Positions 6,983 to 13,424 of a stretch of 14,588 bases of DNA are shown one piece after another (the stretch's first letter is position 1; every line of letters begins with the position of its first letter). This stretch comes from Nitrosopumilales archaeon UBA218. GTDB taxonomy: Archaea; Thermoproteota; Nitrososphaeria; Nitrososphaerales; Nitrosopumilaceae. The translations under genes and the position numbers were made by a program. The notes beneath the pieces are model-generated. The model was not told the DNA's origin. It saw only the letters and a program-made list of their open reading frames with translations, and searched no databases. The stretch lies in contig DAMC01000085.1 in the NCBI GenBank assembly GCA_002499525.1, forward strand, positions 12,313-26,900, written 5' to 3'.

Positions 6983-9706
6983 CTATCGACGCTTTGATTT
7001 TTTCTTGGATTTGATTGAACGTTTCTTTGATTTTGAGTTATTTTTCTTTGGCTGTTTGATAGCATCCCCAAGTATTTTTGCCTGAGCAGCTGATACTATG
7101 GCAATTGGAATTCTATGTGGTGATGCACTAACGTATGACACGCCTGCACTGTGGAAGAATTTGATAGAGTTTGGGTCGCCACCATGTTCACCACAGACAC
7201 CAACCTCGATTCCAGGTTTCACAGATTTGCCGTTGGCAATTGCTATTTTGACCAAGCTGCCTACGCCATTTACATCGAGCGTTTGGAAGGGGTTTCTTTC
7301 CAATACTTCCTTTTCCAAATATTCTGGAAGGAATTTTCCCTCTGCATCCTCTCTAGAAAAACTAAACACTGCCTGTGTTAGGTCATTTGTGCCAAAACTA
7401 AAAAATTCGGCAGTACTAGCCAACTCGTGAGATGTAAGACATCCTCGAACAACTTCTAACATGGTTCCAAAGTTAATGTTTAATTTTTGTCCATATCTTG
7501 TTTCTACCTCGGATTTTACTTTGTTATAGATTGATTTGATATGATTCAGCTCTGCTACGCTACCAACCTGAGGTATCATGATTTGTGGAAATGCATTGAC
7601 TTTTTGTTTTGAAAGTTCGGCAGCTGCTTCAAACACTGCCCTGATCTGCATTTCGTAAATTTCTGGATATGTTATTCCGACGCGTACCCCTCGGTGCCCC
7701 ATCATGGGATTAATTTCTGCTAGCTCTTTCGCTCTTGCAAGTATGATTTTAGTTTGTTCAATATCACTTGCGCCAGATTGGTTTTCCAGTTTGTGTATTT
7801 TGTTGATCAATTCTTCTGGATTTGGCAAAAATTCATGAAGCGGTGGATCCAATAGTCGTATTGTCACTTTGTATCCTTCCATTGCTTTGAGAATTTCTAT
7901 AAAGTCACTTTTCTGTAGTTCTTGGAGTTTTGCCAAGTGTTCTTTTCTCTCCTGGACAGATTTTGCCATTATCAACTTGACAAAAAGTCCCAGCCTATCG
8001 GAAGCATTAAACATTCTTTCAGTCCTGCACAAGCCAATTCCTTGAGCACCGTATGTTCTTGCAAGTTTGGCACCATCTGGAGTATCAGCGTTGGCACGAA
8101 TTCCAATTGATTTTGATTTTTGCGCCCAACTCAAAATTGTTTTGAAATCTTCAGTGATTTTGGGCTCTATAGTTGGAACTTCGCCTACATACACATCTCC
8201 CAAAGAACCGTCAATTGTTATGGAATCACCTTCACGAATAGTTGTCGAGCCTGTTGTGGCTTGTTTTGCATCTACTGATATTTTCAATTCTGCACAGCCT
8301 ACGATGCATGGCTTACCCATTCCCCTTGCAACCACAGCTGCATGTGAAGTTTTACCACCACGACTGGTGAGGATGCCTACTGATGCAAAAAATGCTGGGA
8401 CGTCTTCAGGTTTGGTCTCTTCTCTGACCAGAATCACCTTGGCCCCATTTTCACCCATTGCCACTGCCCTTTTTACATCAAACACTGCAATACCACTAGC
8501 TGCGCCTGGGGATGCGGCAATGCCTCTCACGATTTTTTGAAATTGCTTTGCTTTATCCAAATCAATTGTCTTATGAAGAAGTTGTTCTAACTGATCTGCG
8601 TTTAGCCTGGTTAACGCTCTGTCTTTGTTAATCAGTTTTTCATTTACCATGTCAACTGATGTCTTTATCATTCCCTGTGCATTCATTTTGGCAGATCTTG
8701 TCTGAAGCAAGTAGAACTTTCCTTGCTCAATGGTGAATTCGATATCTTGCGGTTCTTTGTAATGTCTTTCGAGTTTTTTGCATGTTTCTAATAATAATTC
8801 ATAGCTCTTTGGCATTTCTGTTTTCATTTCATCAACAGGTTTTGGAGTTCTAACGCCAGCAACGACATCCTCACCTTGTGCATTAACTAGATACTCACCA
8901 AATATGTGATTCGTTCCATCTCCTGGGTTTCTAGTAAATACCACTCCTGTAGCAGAATCATTGCCCATGTTTCCAAAAGCCATAGCGACCACGTTGACTG
9001 CAGTTCCATCAGCAATGTCTTTTGTGATGTGATTTTTTTCTCTATATACGATCGCACGCTCTCCCATCCAACTATTGAATACTGCCTTAACTGCTAATTC
9101 CAACTGTTCATTAGGATTAGATGGGAATGGTTTGCCAGTGTGGGTCTGACAAATTTGTTTATACTGGGATACTATTTGTCTTAAAGATTGTTCATTTAGG
9201 TCGCTATCGTTTATGACTCCCTGTAGTTTCTTTGCTCCCTCTAGAACATGGTCGAACTTTTTATCATCAATGCAAAAAACTACCTTTCCGAATAATTGGA
9301 CAAATCTTCGATAAGAATCCCATGCAAATCTTGGGTTGTTGGTTCTTCTTGCTAAAGCTTCAACAGTAGTATCGTTTAGACCTAGGTTCAAAATGGTATC
9401 CATCATACCGGGCATTGAGAGAGCAGCACCAGAACGTACTGATACTAGCAGAGGGTTTTCAGAAGAATTCCACTTTTTTTTGGTTACTCTTTCAAGCTTT
9501 GAGATGTTTCTTTTTACTTGGGACCAAAGCTCCTTTGGAACAGATTTGTTATTTTTGTAATACAGTTTACAGACATCAGTAGTAATTGTGAAACCTTGTG
9601 GCACTGGTAGTTTTAGCTGAGTCATTTCGCATAAACCGGCGCCCTTTCCGCCTAAGAGCTTCTTGTTTTTACCGTCACCCTCATCAAAAAAATAAACCAT
9701 TTTCAT
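6983..9706 (-). CDS. ppdK: Pyruvate, phosphate dikinase
   Basis: Interconverts pyruvate, ATP and phosphate with PEP, AMP and pyrophosphate; in an autotrophic archaeon it makes PEP for gluconeogenesis. The 907-residue protein has the N-terminal ATP-grasp region (GGKGAGLCEM 19-28, RSGAALSMPGMMDT 91-104), the swivelling phosphohistidine domain with His455 in GGKTSHAAVVARGMGKP, and the C-terminal PEP/pyruvate barrel with FGTNDLTQ (771-778) and Cys838 in VCGEHGGDP. His455 and Cys838 correspond to the catalytic His455 and Cys831 of the Clostridium enzyme. The barrel motif reads GTMLEVVRG where many bacterial enzymes have GTMIEIPRA. Residues 884-907 form an extra tail with 14 Lys/Arg of 24, beyond the usual family end. 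ATG at 9706 is preferred over the in-frame ATG at 9700 because a TATA box lies 27-32 bases before it. Confidence 0.97.
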   Translation of the reverse strand: MKMVYFFDEGDGKNKKLLGGKGAGLCEMTQLKLPVPQGFTITTDVCKLYYKNNKSVPKELWSQVKRNISKLERVTKKKWNSSENPLLVSVRSGAALSMPGMMDTILNLGLNDTTVEALARRTNNPRFAWDSYRRFVQLFGKVVFCIDDKKFDHVLEGAKKLQGVINDSDLNEQSLRQIVSQYKQICQTHTGKPFPSNPNEQLELAVKAVFNSWMGERAIVYREKNHITKDIADGTAVNVVAMAFGNMGNDSATGVVFTRNPGDGTNHIFGEYLVNAQGEDVVAGVRTPKPVDEMKTEMPKSYELLLETCKKLERHYKEPQDIEFTIEQGKFYLLQTRSAKMNAQGMIKTSVDMVNEKLINKDRALTRLNADQLEQLLHKTIDLDKAKQFQKIVRGIAASPGAASGIAVFDVKRAVAMGENGAKVILVREETKPEDVPAFFASVGILTSRGGKTSHAAVVARGMGKPCIVGCAELKISVDAKQATTGSTTIREGDSITIDGSLGDVYVGEVPTIEPKITEDFKTILSWAQKSKSIGIRANADTPDGAKLARTYGAQGIGLCRTERMFNASDRLGLFVKLIMAKSVQERKEHLAKLQELQKSDFIEILKAMEGYKVTIRLLDPPLHEFLPNPEELINKIHKLENQSGASDIEQTKIILARAKELAEINPMMGHRGVRVGITYPEIYEMQIRAVFEAAAELSKQKVNAFPQIMIPQVGSVAELNHIKSIYNKVKSEVETRYGQKLNINFGTMLEVVRGCLTSHELASTAEFFSFGTNDLTQAVFSFSREDAEGKFLPEYLEKEVLERNPFQTLDVNGVGSLVKIAIANGKSVKPGIEVGVCGEHGGDPNSIKFFHSAGVSYVSASPHRIPIAIVSAAQAKILGDAIKQPKKNNSKSKKRSIKSKKKSKRR

Positions 9707-9729
9707 TATTTTATCACGAATTTTTCTAT

Positions 9730-9741
9730 CCCTTTAAAGGG
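9730..9741 (-). promoter_or_regulatory. Palindromic TATA-box region of ppdK
   Basis: CCCTTTAAAGGG is a perfect 12-base palindrome whose TTTAAA core (9733-9738) lies 27-32 bases before the ppdK ATG on the minus strand. This is the position of a TATA box for a leaderless transcript. The flanking GGG/CCC arms make the site symmetric, so it could drive weak transcription both ways or bind a dimeric regulator that competes with TBP. Confidence 0.6.
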
Positions 9742-9785
9742 GTTTTAAGCATTGCTCGCAGAAATCTGGCACGAATGATCCACTG

Positions 9786-9812
9786 ATCGTGTTACTATCC
9801 AAATCACACGAT
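9786..9812. repeat. Inverted repeat, 7-base arms
   Basis: ATCGTGT (9786-9792) and ACACGAT (9806-9812) are perfect reverse complements with a 13-base spacer, 80-106 bases before the ppdK start. It could be an operator half-site pair or an RNA hairpin; the arms are short enough that chance is possible. Confidence 0.35.
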
Positions 9813-9834
9813 TATCTTGAGATTTTAACTAGTC

Positions 9835-9978
9835 ATGCCCACACTCGAATTCTTATCAACGCGAGATGAAGAATTCTGTTATTTTGATTGCCTCAATTTC
9901 TATACTGCGCACAAATCTAGCATGTCTGGCCAGACACTAGCTTTCAAAAACAGGCACTATCACATTTATCAAACATGA
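9835..9978 (+). CDS. Possible small ORF, 47 codons
   Basis: An open frame from ATG 9835 to TGA 9976-9978 encodes 47 residues beginning MPTLEFLSTRDEEF and ending HYHIYQT, with Cys15, Cys19 and several histidines. It fills nearly half of the gap between ppdK and the ATPase gene. No clear TATA box lies at the expected distance, and two strong inverted repeats fall inside it, so an RNA element is a rival explanation. A frame of this length is only moderately unlikely by chance in AT-rich DNA. Confidence 0.22.
   Translation: MPTLEFLSTRDEEFCYFDCLNFYTAHKSSMSGQTLAFKNRHYHIYQT
9847..9876. repeat. Hairpin-forming inverted repeat with EcoRI-like arms
   Basis: GAATTCTT (9847-9854) pairs perfectly with AAGAATTC (9869-9876). 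Inside, ATC (9855-9857) pairs with GAT (9865-9867) after a one-base bulge, leaving the 7-base loop AACGCGA. This is the best RNA-type hairpin in the window. Confidence 0.45.
9923..9936. repeat. 14-base perfect palindrome
   Basis: TGTCTGGCCAGACA is perfectly self-complementary and GC-richer than its surroundings. CTAG tetramers flank it (9917-9920 and 9937-9940) and would extend the pairing past a 2-base bulge. It lies 92-105 bases before the ATPase start, a possible operator for a dimeric regulator of either neighbour. Confidence 0.5.
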
Positions 9979-9992
9979 AAAAAATCAAGGTC

Positions 9993-10000
9993 TTAAATAA
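9993..10000 (+). promoter_or_regulatory. Candidate TATA box for the P-type ATPase gene
   Basis: TTAAATAA lies 28-35 bases before the ATG at 10028, the spacing of a leaderless or very short-leader transcript. An inverted repeat, AATAATT (9996-10002) and AATTATT (10010-10016), overlaps the box and the presumed start region and could be an operator, although such AT-rich repeats are common by chance. Confidence 0.5.
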
Positions 10001-10027
10001 TTTCTGGATAATTATTAGATCTATTCA

Positions 10028-12526
10028 ATGGCTCCAGATTCTGCCAGAGTAGGCAATGTGTTGACTCAAGATCTTTTTTCAAAATTAGAGACCTCTGATA
10101 ATGGCATTTCGAATTCAATAGCTGAAAAAAAATTACAAAAATATGGACTAAATACATTTACGAAAAAAAAGAAAACCGAAACACTCAGAATACTCTTCAA
10201 TCAGTTCAAGAATCCAATAATTTTGATTCTTGTATCAGCGTCAGTTCTTTCATTATACATAGGAAATTCTATTGATGCCTTGATGATTCTGATAATTGTC
10301 ATAATAAGCGCAGCACTAGGGTTTTGGCAAGAAAAAACAGCCTCTGATGAAATCAAAAAACTTTTGTCAATAATCCAAGTTAGAGTCACAGTAATTCGAG
10401 ATGGAAGTCATACAACAATTCCAATAGAATATGTTGTGCCGGGCGATATTGTGTTCTTAAGTGCGGGGGATATAGTACCAGGTGATGGCGTGATTCTTGA
10501 CTCTAAGGATCTTTTTGTTAACGAATCGATTCTGACAGGCGAAACATATCCTGTAGAAAAGGCACCATTACTAGTAAAAGCTGAAAAACAAAATCATGTG
10601 TTTATGAGCAGCCATGTGATCAGTGGAACTGCGCGAGTTTTAATTACTGGAACCTCAAGAAATACTGAAATCGGAAAGATATCTGAACGACTCAGATTAA
10701 GGCCACCTGAAACAGAATTTGAGCGCGGAATCAGAAAATTTGGTTATTTTCTAATGGAGGTCACATTTGCTTTAGTGATTGTAATTTTTGGTATTAACAC
10801 GTATTTTGGAAGGCAAGTCATGGAATCTTTTCTGTTCTCTATAGCACTTGCAGTTGGGCTCACTCCGCAACTTCTTCCTACAATAATAACTCTGAATCTT
10901 TCAAAGGGGGCAAAAAGAATGGCGAAAAGTAAAGTCATAGTAAAAAGATTAGAATCAATTGAAAATCTTGGAAGTATGAATGTACTCTGTTCCGATAAAA
11001 CTGGAACACTGACCTTGGGTGAAATGTTGATAAAATCAGCAACTGATATTATGGGAAATAATAATGAAAAGATTCTATTTTATTCGTTTGTTAACGCATC
11101 TTTTGAATCGGGATTTGTCAATCCAATAGATCAAGCAATTAGAACACAAAATAAATTTGACTTGAAAGGAATTGCTAAACTGGATGAAATTCCATATGAT
11201 TTTATCCGAAAACGTCTTAGCGTTTTGGTTTCACATCAAAACAAAAATTTGCAAATTACCAAAGGTGCGGTCAGAAACATATTGGAGATTTGTACTTTAG
11301 TTGAATCCAATGGTGAAATAACCCCAATCAATCAGATGAAAGAAAAAATCCAATCACAGTTTGAATCTTTAAGTGTCCAAGGTTTCAGAATCATAGGAGT
11401 TTCATACAAGTATGTAGATGGCTCACAAATTACTAAAGAGGATGAGTCAAAGATGGTGTTTTTAGGTTTCATTTCATTTTATGACCCACTAAAACCCGAC
11501 ATTGTTGAAATGATTGAGAATCTGAAAAACATGGGAATTGAGACTAAAATAATTACCGGTGATAACAAATTTGTAGCAAAATACGTTGCCAGTCAGATTG
11601 GGCTTAACAGTGAGTTGCTTCTCACCGGAGATGATTTGAATAAATTTAGCAATGATGCGCTTGTCAATACTGTCAACCACACGAATATTTTTGCAGAGAT
11701 TGAGCCAATTCAAAAAGAACGCATTATTCTAGCACTCAAAAAATCAAACAACGTAGTTGGTTATCTCGGTGATGGAGTAAATGATGCAATAGCCCTTCAT
11801 GCAGCTGACGTTGGAATATCTGTCGAAAGTGCAGTCGACGTGGCAAAAAACAGTGCAGACATGATACTGCTTGAAAAAGACCTTGGAATTCTTGCAGAGG
11901 GAGTATCCTTGGGACGGAATACGTTTGCAAATACGTTAAAGTATGTCTTTATGGCTACAAGTGCAAATTTTGGAAATATGTTTAGTATGGCTGGAGCTTC
12001 ACTGTTTTTATCGTTTTTACCATTGCTTCCAAAACAAATACTAATTGAGAATCTAATGACTGATCTCCCCGAACTTACGATTTCAACAGATAATGTTGAT
12101 CAAAAGCTTGTGCAAAGACCAAGGAGGTGGAATATCAGCCTAGTACGTAAATTTATGATCACATTTGGTTTTTTGAGCGTAGTTTTTGATTTTCTAACAT
12201 TTCTGGCATTGAGAATATCAAATTCAACTGAGCAGGTGTTTAGAACAGGTTGGTTCGTTGAATCAGTAATCTCGGCATCGATAATGGTATTGATAATTCG
12301 TACGCAACAACCATTCTATAATAGCCGTCCAAGCAAATATCTTCTAATTGCTACACTGAGTCTGGTCGTATTTACCCTGATTTTCCCATTGACTCCTATT
12401 GCCTCATTGTTTGGGTTTTCCCCCATGCCGATTACACTCTATCTTTTGATTGGAGTGATAGTGACTATGTACGTTGCAAGTGCAGAATTGATAAAAAGAA
12501 AATTTTATTCTAGCATAAAGTTGTGA
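10028..12526 (+). CDS. mgtA: P-type ATPase, probable Mg2+ importer (P3B, MgtA/MgtB-like)
   Basis: An ATP-driven cation pump of the cytoplasmic membrane; the closest resemblance is to bacterial MgtA/MgtB Mg2+ importers. The 832 residues contain the actuator TGE (170-172), the phosphorylated Asp323 in DKTGTLT, the nucleotide-domain KGA (412-414), TGD (510-512) and the hinge GDGVND (581-586) followed by ADVGISVESAVDVAKNSADMILLEK, which is typical of this subfamily. About ten membrane segments are visible: two near 62-99, two near 241-290 and six from about 640 to 822. There is no heavy-metal-binding N-terminus and no CPC motif, so it is not a copper or zinc exporter. The TM4 motif reads LTPQLLP where MgtA has LTPEMLP. 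The gene stands alone behind its own promoter. Substrate is inferred from resemblance only. Confidence 0.85.
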   Translation: MAPDSARVGNVLTQDLFSKLETSDNGISNSIAEKKLQKYGLNTFTKKKKTETLRILFNQFKNPIILILVSASVLSLYIGNSIDALMILIIVIISAALGFWQEKTASDEIKKLLSIIQVRVTVIRDGSHTTIPIEYVVPGDIVFLSAGDIVPGDGVILDSKDLFVNESILTGETYPVEKAPLLVKAEKQNHVFMSSHVISGTARVLITGTSRNTEIGKISERLRLRPPETEFERGIRKFGYFLMEVTFALVIVIFGINTYFGRQVMESFLFSIALAVGLTPQLLPTIITLNLSKGAKRMAKSKVIVKRLESIENLGSMNVLCSDKTGTLTLGEMLIKSATDIMGNNNEKILFYSFVNASFESGFVNPIDQAIRTQNKFDLKGIAKLDEIPYDFIRKRLSVLVSHQNKNLQITKGAVRNILEICTLVESNGEITPINQMKEKIQSQFESLSVQGFRIIGVSYKYVDGSQITKEDESKMVFLGFISFYDPLKPDIVEMIENLKNMGIETKIITGDNKFVAKYVASQIGLNSELLLTGDDLNKFSNDALVNTVNHTNIFAEIEPIQKERIILALKKSNNVVGYLGDGVNDAIALHAADVGISVESAVDVAKNSADMILLEKDLGILAEGVSLGRNTFANTLKYVFMATSANFGNMFSMAGASLFLSFLPLLPKQILIENLMTDLPELTISTDNVDQKLVQRPRRWNISLVRKFMITFGFLSVVFDFLTFLALRISNSTEQVFRTGWFVESVISASIMVLIIRTQQPFYNSRPSKYLLIATLSLVVFTLIFPLTPIASLFGFSPMPITLYLLIGVIVTMYVASAELIKRKFYSSIKL

Positions 12527-12664
12527 TGATAAAAGACAGTTAAAGGTTCAATTGAAGTAATATGCGGACATGGTAAAAAAATGGAAATTCTCAAAAAATG
12601 TTACATAACCAAGACCTGCAATGAAAATATGATTTCCAAATAATCAGCTGAATAAATTTATTTG

Positions 12665-12670
12665 AAAAAA
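12665..12670 (-). terminator. T-run directly after the tpiA stop
   Basis: On the minus strand the tpiA TAG is followed at once by six T residues, a likely archaeal U-tract terminator. Just beyond is the 12-base palindrome AATAAATTTATT (12651-12662). On the plus strand, a T6 at 12680-12685 inside the tpiA tail could end the ATPase transcript. The remaining bases 12527-12650 show nothing else I can support. Confidence 0.5.
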
Positions 12671-13333
12671 CTATTTAGATTTTTTAATAACTGCTTTGGC
12701 AAATTCATCAACGACATCATTCCAATTTTTTGACTTGATTATGCCACTGGCCACAAGAATTCCAGATGCACCCAACTCCATGGCTTTTCTTACGTCATCT
12801 CCTGAAACAATTCCAGCACCGCAAAGAAGTTTCGTGTTATTTCTTGCGTCGTGCACAGCTTTTACTGCATTAGTGATTAATTCAGGTCTTTCTTTTGAGA
12901 CTGCTTTGCCTGAACCTATCAACTCTGGTGGCTCTATTGCTATGAAGTCCGGATTTTCTTTAGCATAAAGACTAGCCTCAGAAACGTCTTGAACACAAAC
13001 AACTGATACCATGTTGAGTTGGCGCAATCTCTCGATTAACTCCTTGATGTCTTTGGGCGGAATCCTATGTTCACTATGATTAATCAATGATCCAGATATC
13101 TTTGATGCCTTTAGCAATTCTGGAATTACAAATCCAGTAGTGCTACCTGTTTTTGAATTATCCACGTGCTGGGCAAGAATTGGACCCGCATATTTGATTC
13201 CCAAAAGATTCTGTGGTGGGGCAATTGCAATTTTGGTTTTATATTTTTTAGAGATTCTCTGTGCTACGGCAGCAAGCTTGGCAGCTTTTGGACCGGAGAT
13301 TTCCTCATAATTTTTGAAATTTATTATAAACAA
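12671..13333 (-). CDS. tpiA: Triosephosphate isomerase, archaeal type
   Basis: Interconverts glyceraldehyde-3-phosphate and dihydroxyacetone phosphate; here it serves gluconeogenesis from the PEP that the dikinase supplies. The 220-residue protein matches the short archaeal form (about 220-230 residues; bacterial enzymes have about 250). Catalytic residues are visible: Lys7 in NFKNYEE, His86 in INHSEHR, Glu134 in IAIEPPELIGSG, and the phosphate-binding GAGIVSGDD near 172-180. The start is TTG at 13333 (TTG TTT ATA ATA AAT). An in-frame stop lies a short way upstream with no ATG between, and the conserved Asn5-Lys7 segment needs this start. A TATA-like box lies 28-35 bases before it. Confidence 0.95.
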   Translation of the reverse strand: MFIINFKNYEEISGPKAAKLAAVAQRISKKYKTKIAIAPPQNLLGIKYAGPILAQHVDNSKTGSTTGFVIPELLKASKISGSLINHSEHRIPPKDIKELIERLRQLNMVSVVCVQDVSEASLYAKENPDFIAIEPPELIGSGKAVSKERPELITNAVKAVHDARNNTKLLCGAGIVSGDDVRKAMELGASGILVASGIIKSKNWNDVVDEFAKAVIKKSK

Positions 13334-13360
13334 TATCTTTGTCTTTTGGAATGTACATTC

Positions 13361-13368
13361 TATTTATT
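13361..13368 (-). promoter_or_regulatory. Candidate TATA box for tpiA
   Basis: Read on the minus strand the sequence is AATAAATA, 28-35 bases before the TTG start of tpiA. This matches the spacing at ppdK and the ATPase gene and supports the TTG start. The gap to polB is only 91 bases, so tpiA probably has its own promoter after the polB terminator. Confidence 0.4.
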
Positions 13369-13417
13369 GTTTATACCCAAAGCACATCATTTGCAATATT
13401 CCATGCATAAATCGTTC

Positions 13418-13424
13418 AAAAAAA
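13418..13424 (-). terminator. T-run directly after the polB stop
   Basis: The minus-strand TAG of the polymerase gene is followed immediately by seven T residues, then GAACG. This is the simplest form of archaeal U-tract terminator and separates polB from the tpiA promoter downstream. Confidence 0.5.

Larger units (their letters stand above)
9707..10027. other. Divergent intergenic region between ppdK and the P-type ATPase gene
   Basis: These 321 bases carry the promoters of two divergent genes and an unusual number of inverted repeats: CCCTTTAAAGGG (9730-9741), ATCGTGT/ACACGAT (9786-9792, 9806-9812), GAATTCTT/AAGAATTC (9847-9854, 9869-9876), TGTCTGGCCAGACA (9923-9936) and AATAATT/AATTATT (9996-10002, 10010-10016). 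A 47-codon frame covers 9835-9978. No tRNA or known RNA family is recognised. The gap is larger than most here, so it may hold a structured RNA, operators or a small gene. Confidence 0.7.

Noticed and set aside
8067..8540. 157-codon plus-strand frame
   Set aside because: It lies wholly opposite ppdK across the conserved phosphohistidine domain; the composition is that of an antisense shadow.
9598..9786. 62-codon plus-strand frame crossing the ppdK start
   Set aside because: Most of it is antisense to the conserved PPDK N-terminus and it runs through the ppdK promoter; no independent support.
12523..12651. Possible C/D box sRNA: GTGATGA at the ATPase stop and CTGA at 12648
   Set aside because: The boxes are about 120 bases apart, twice the normal size of an archaeal C/D sRNA, and no C'/D' pair or flanking stem is visible.
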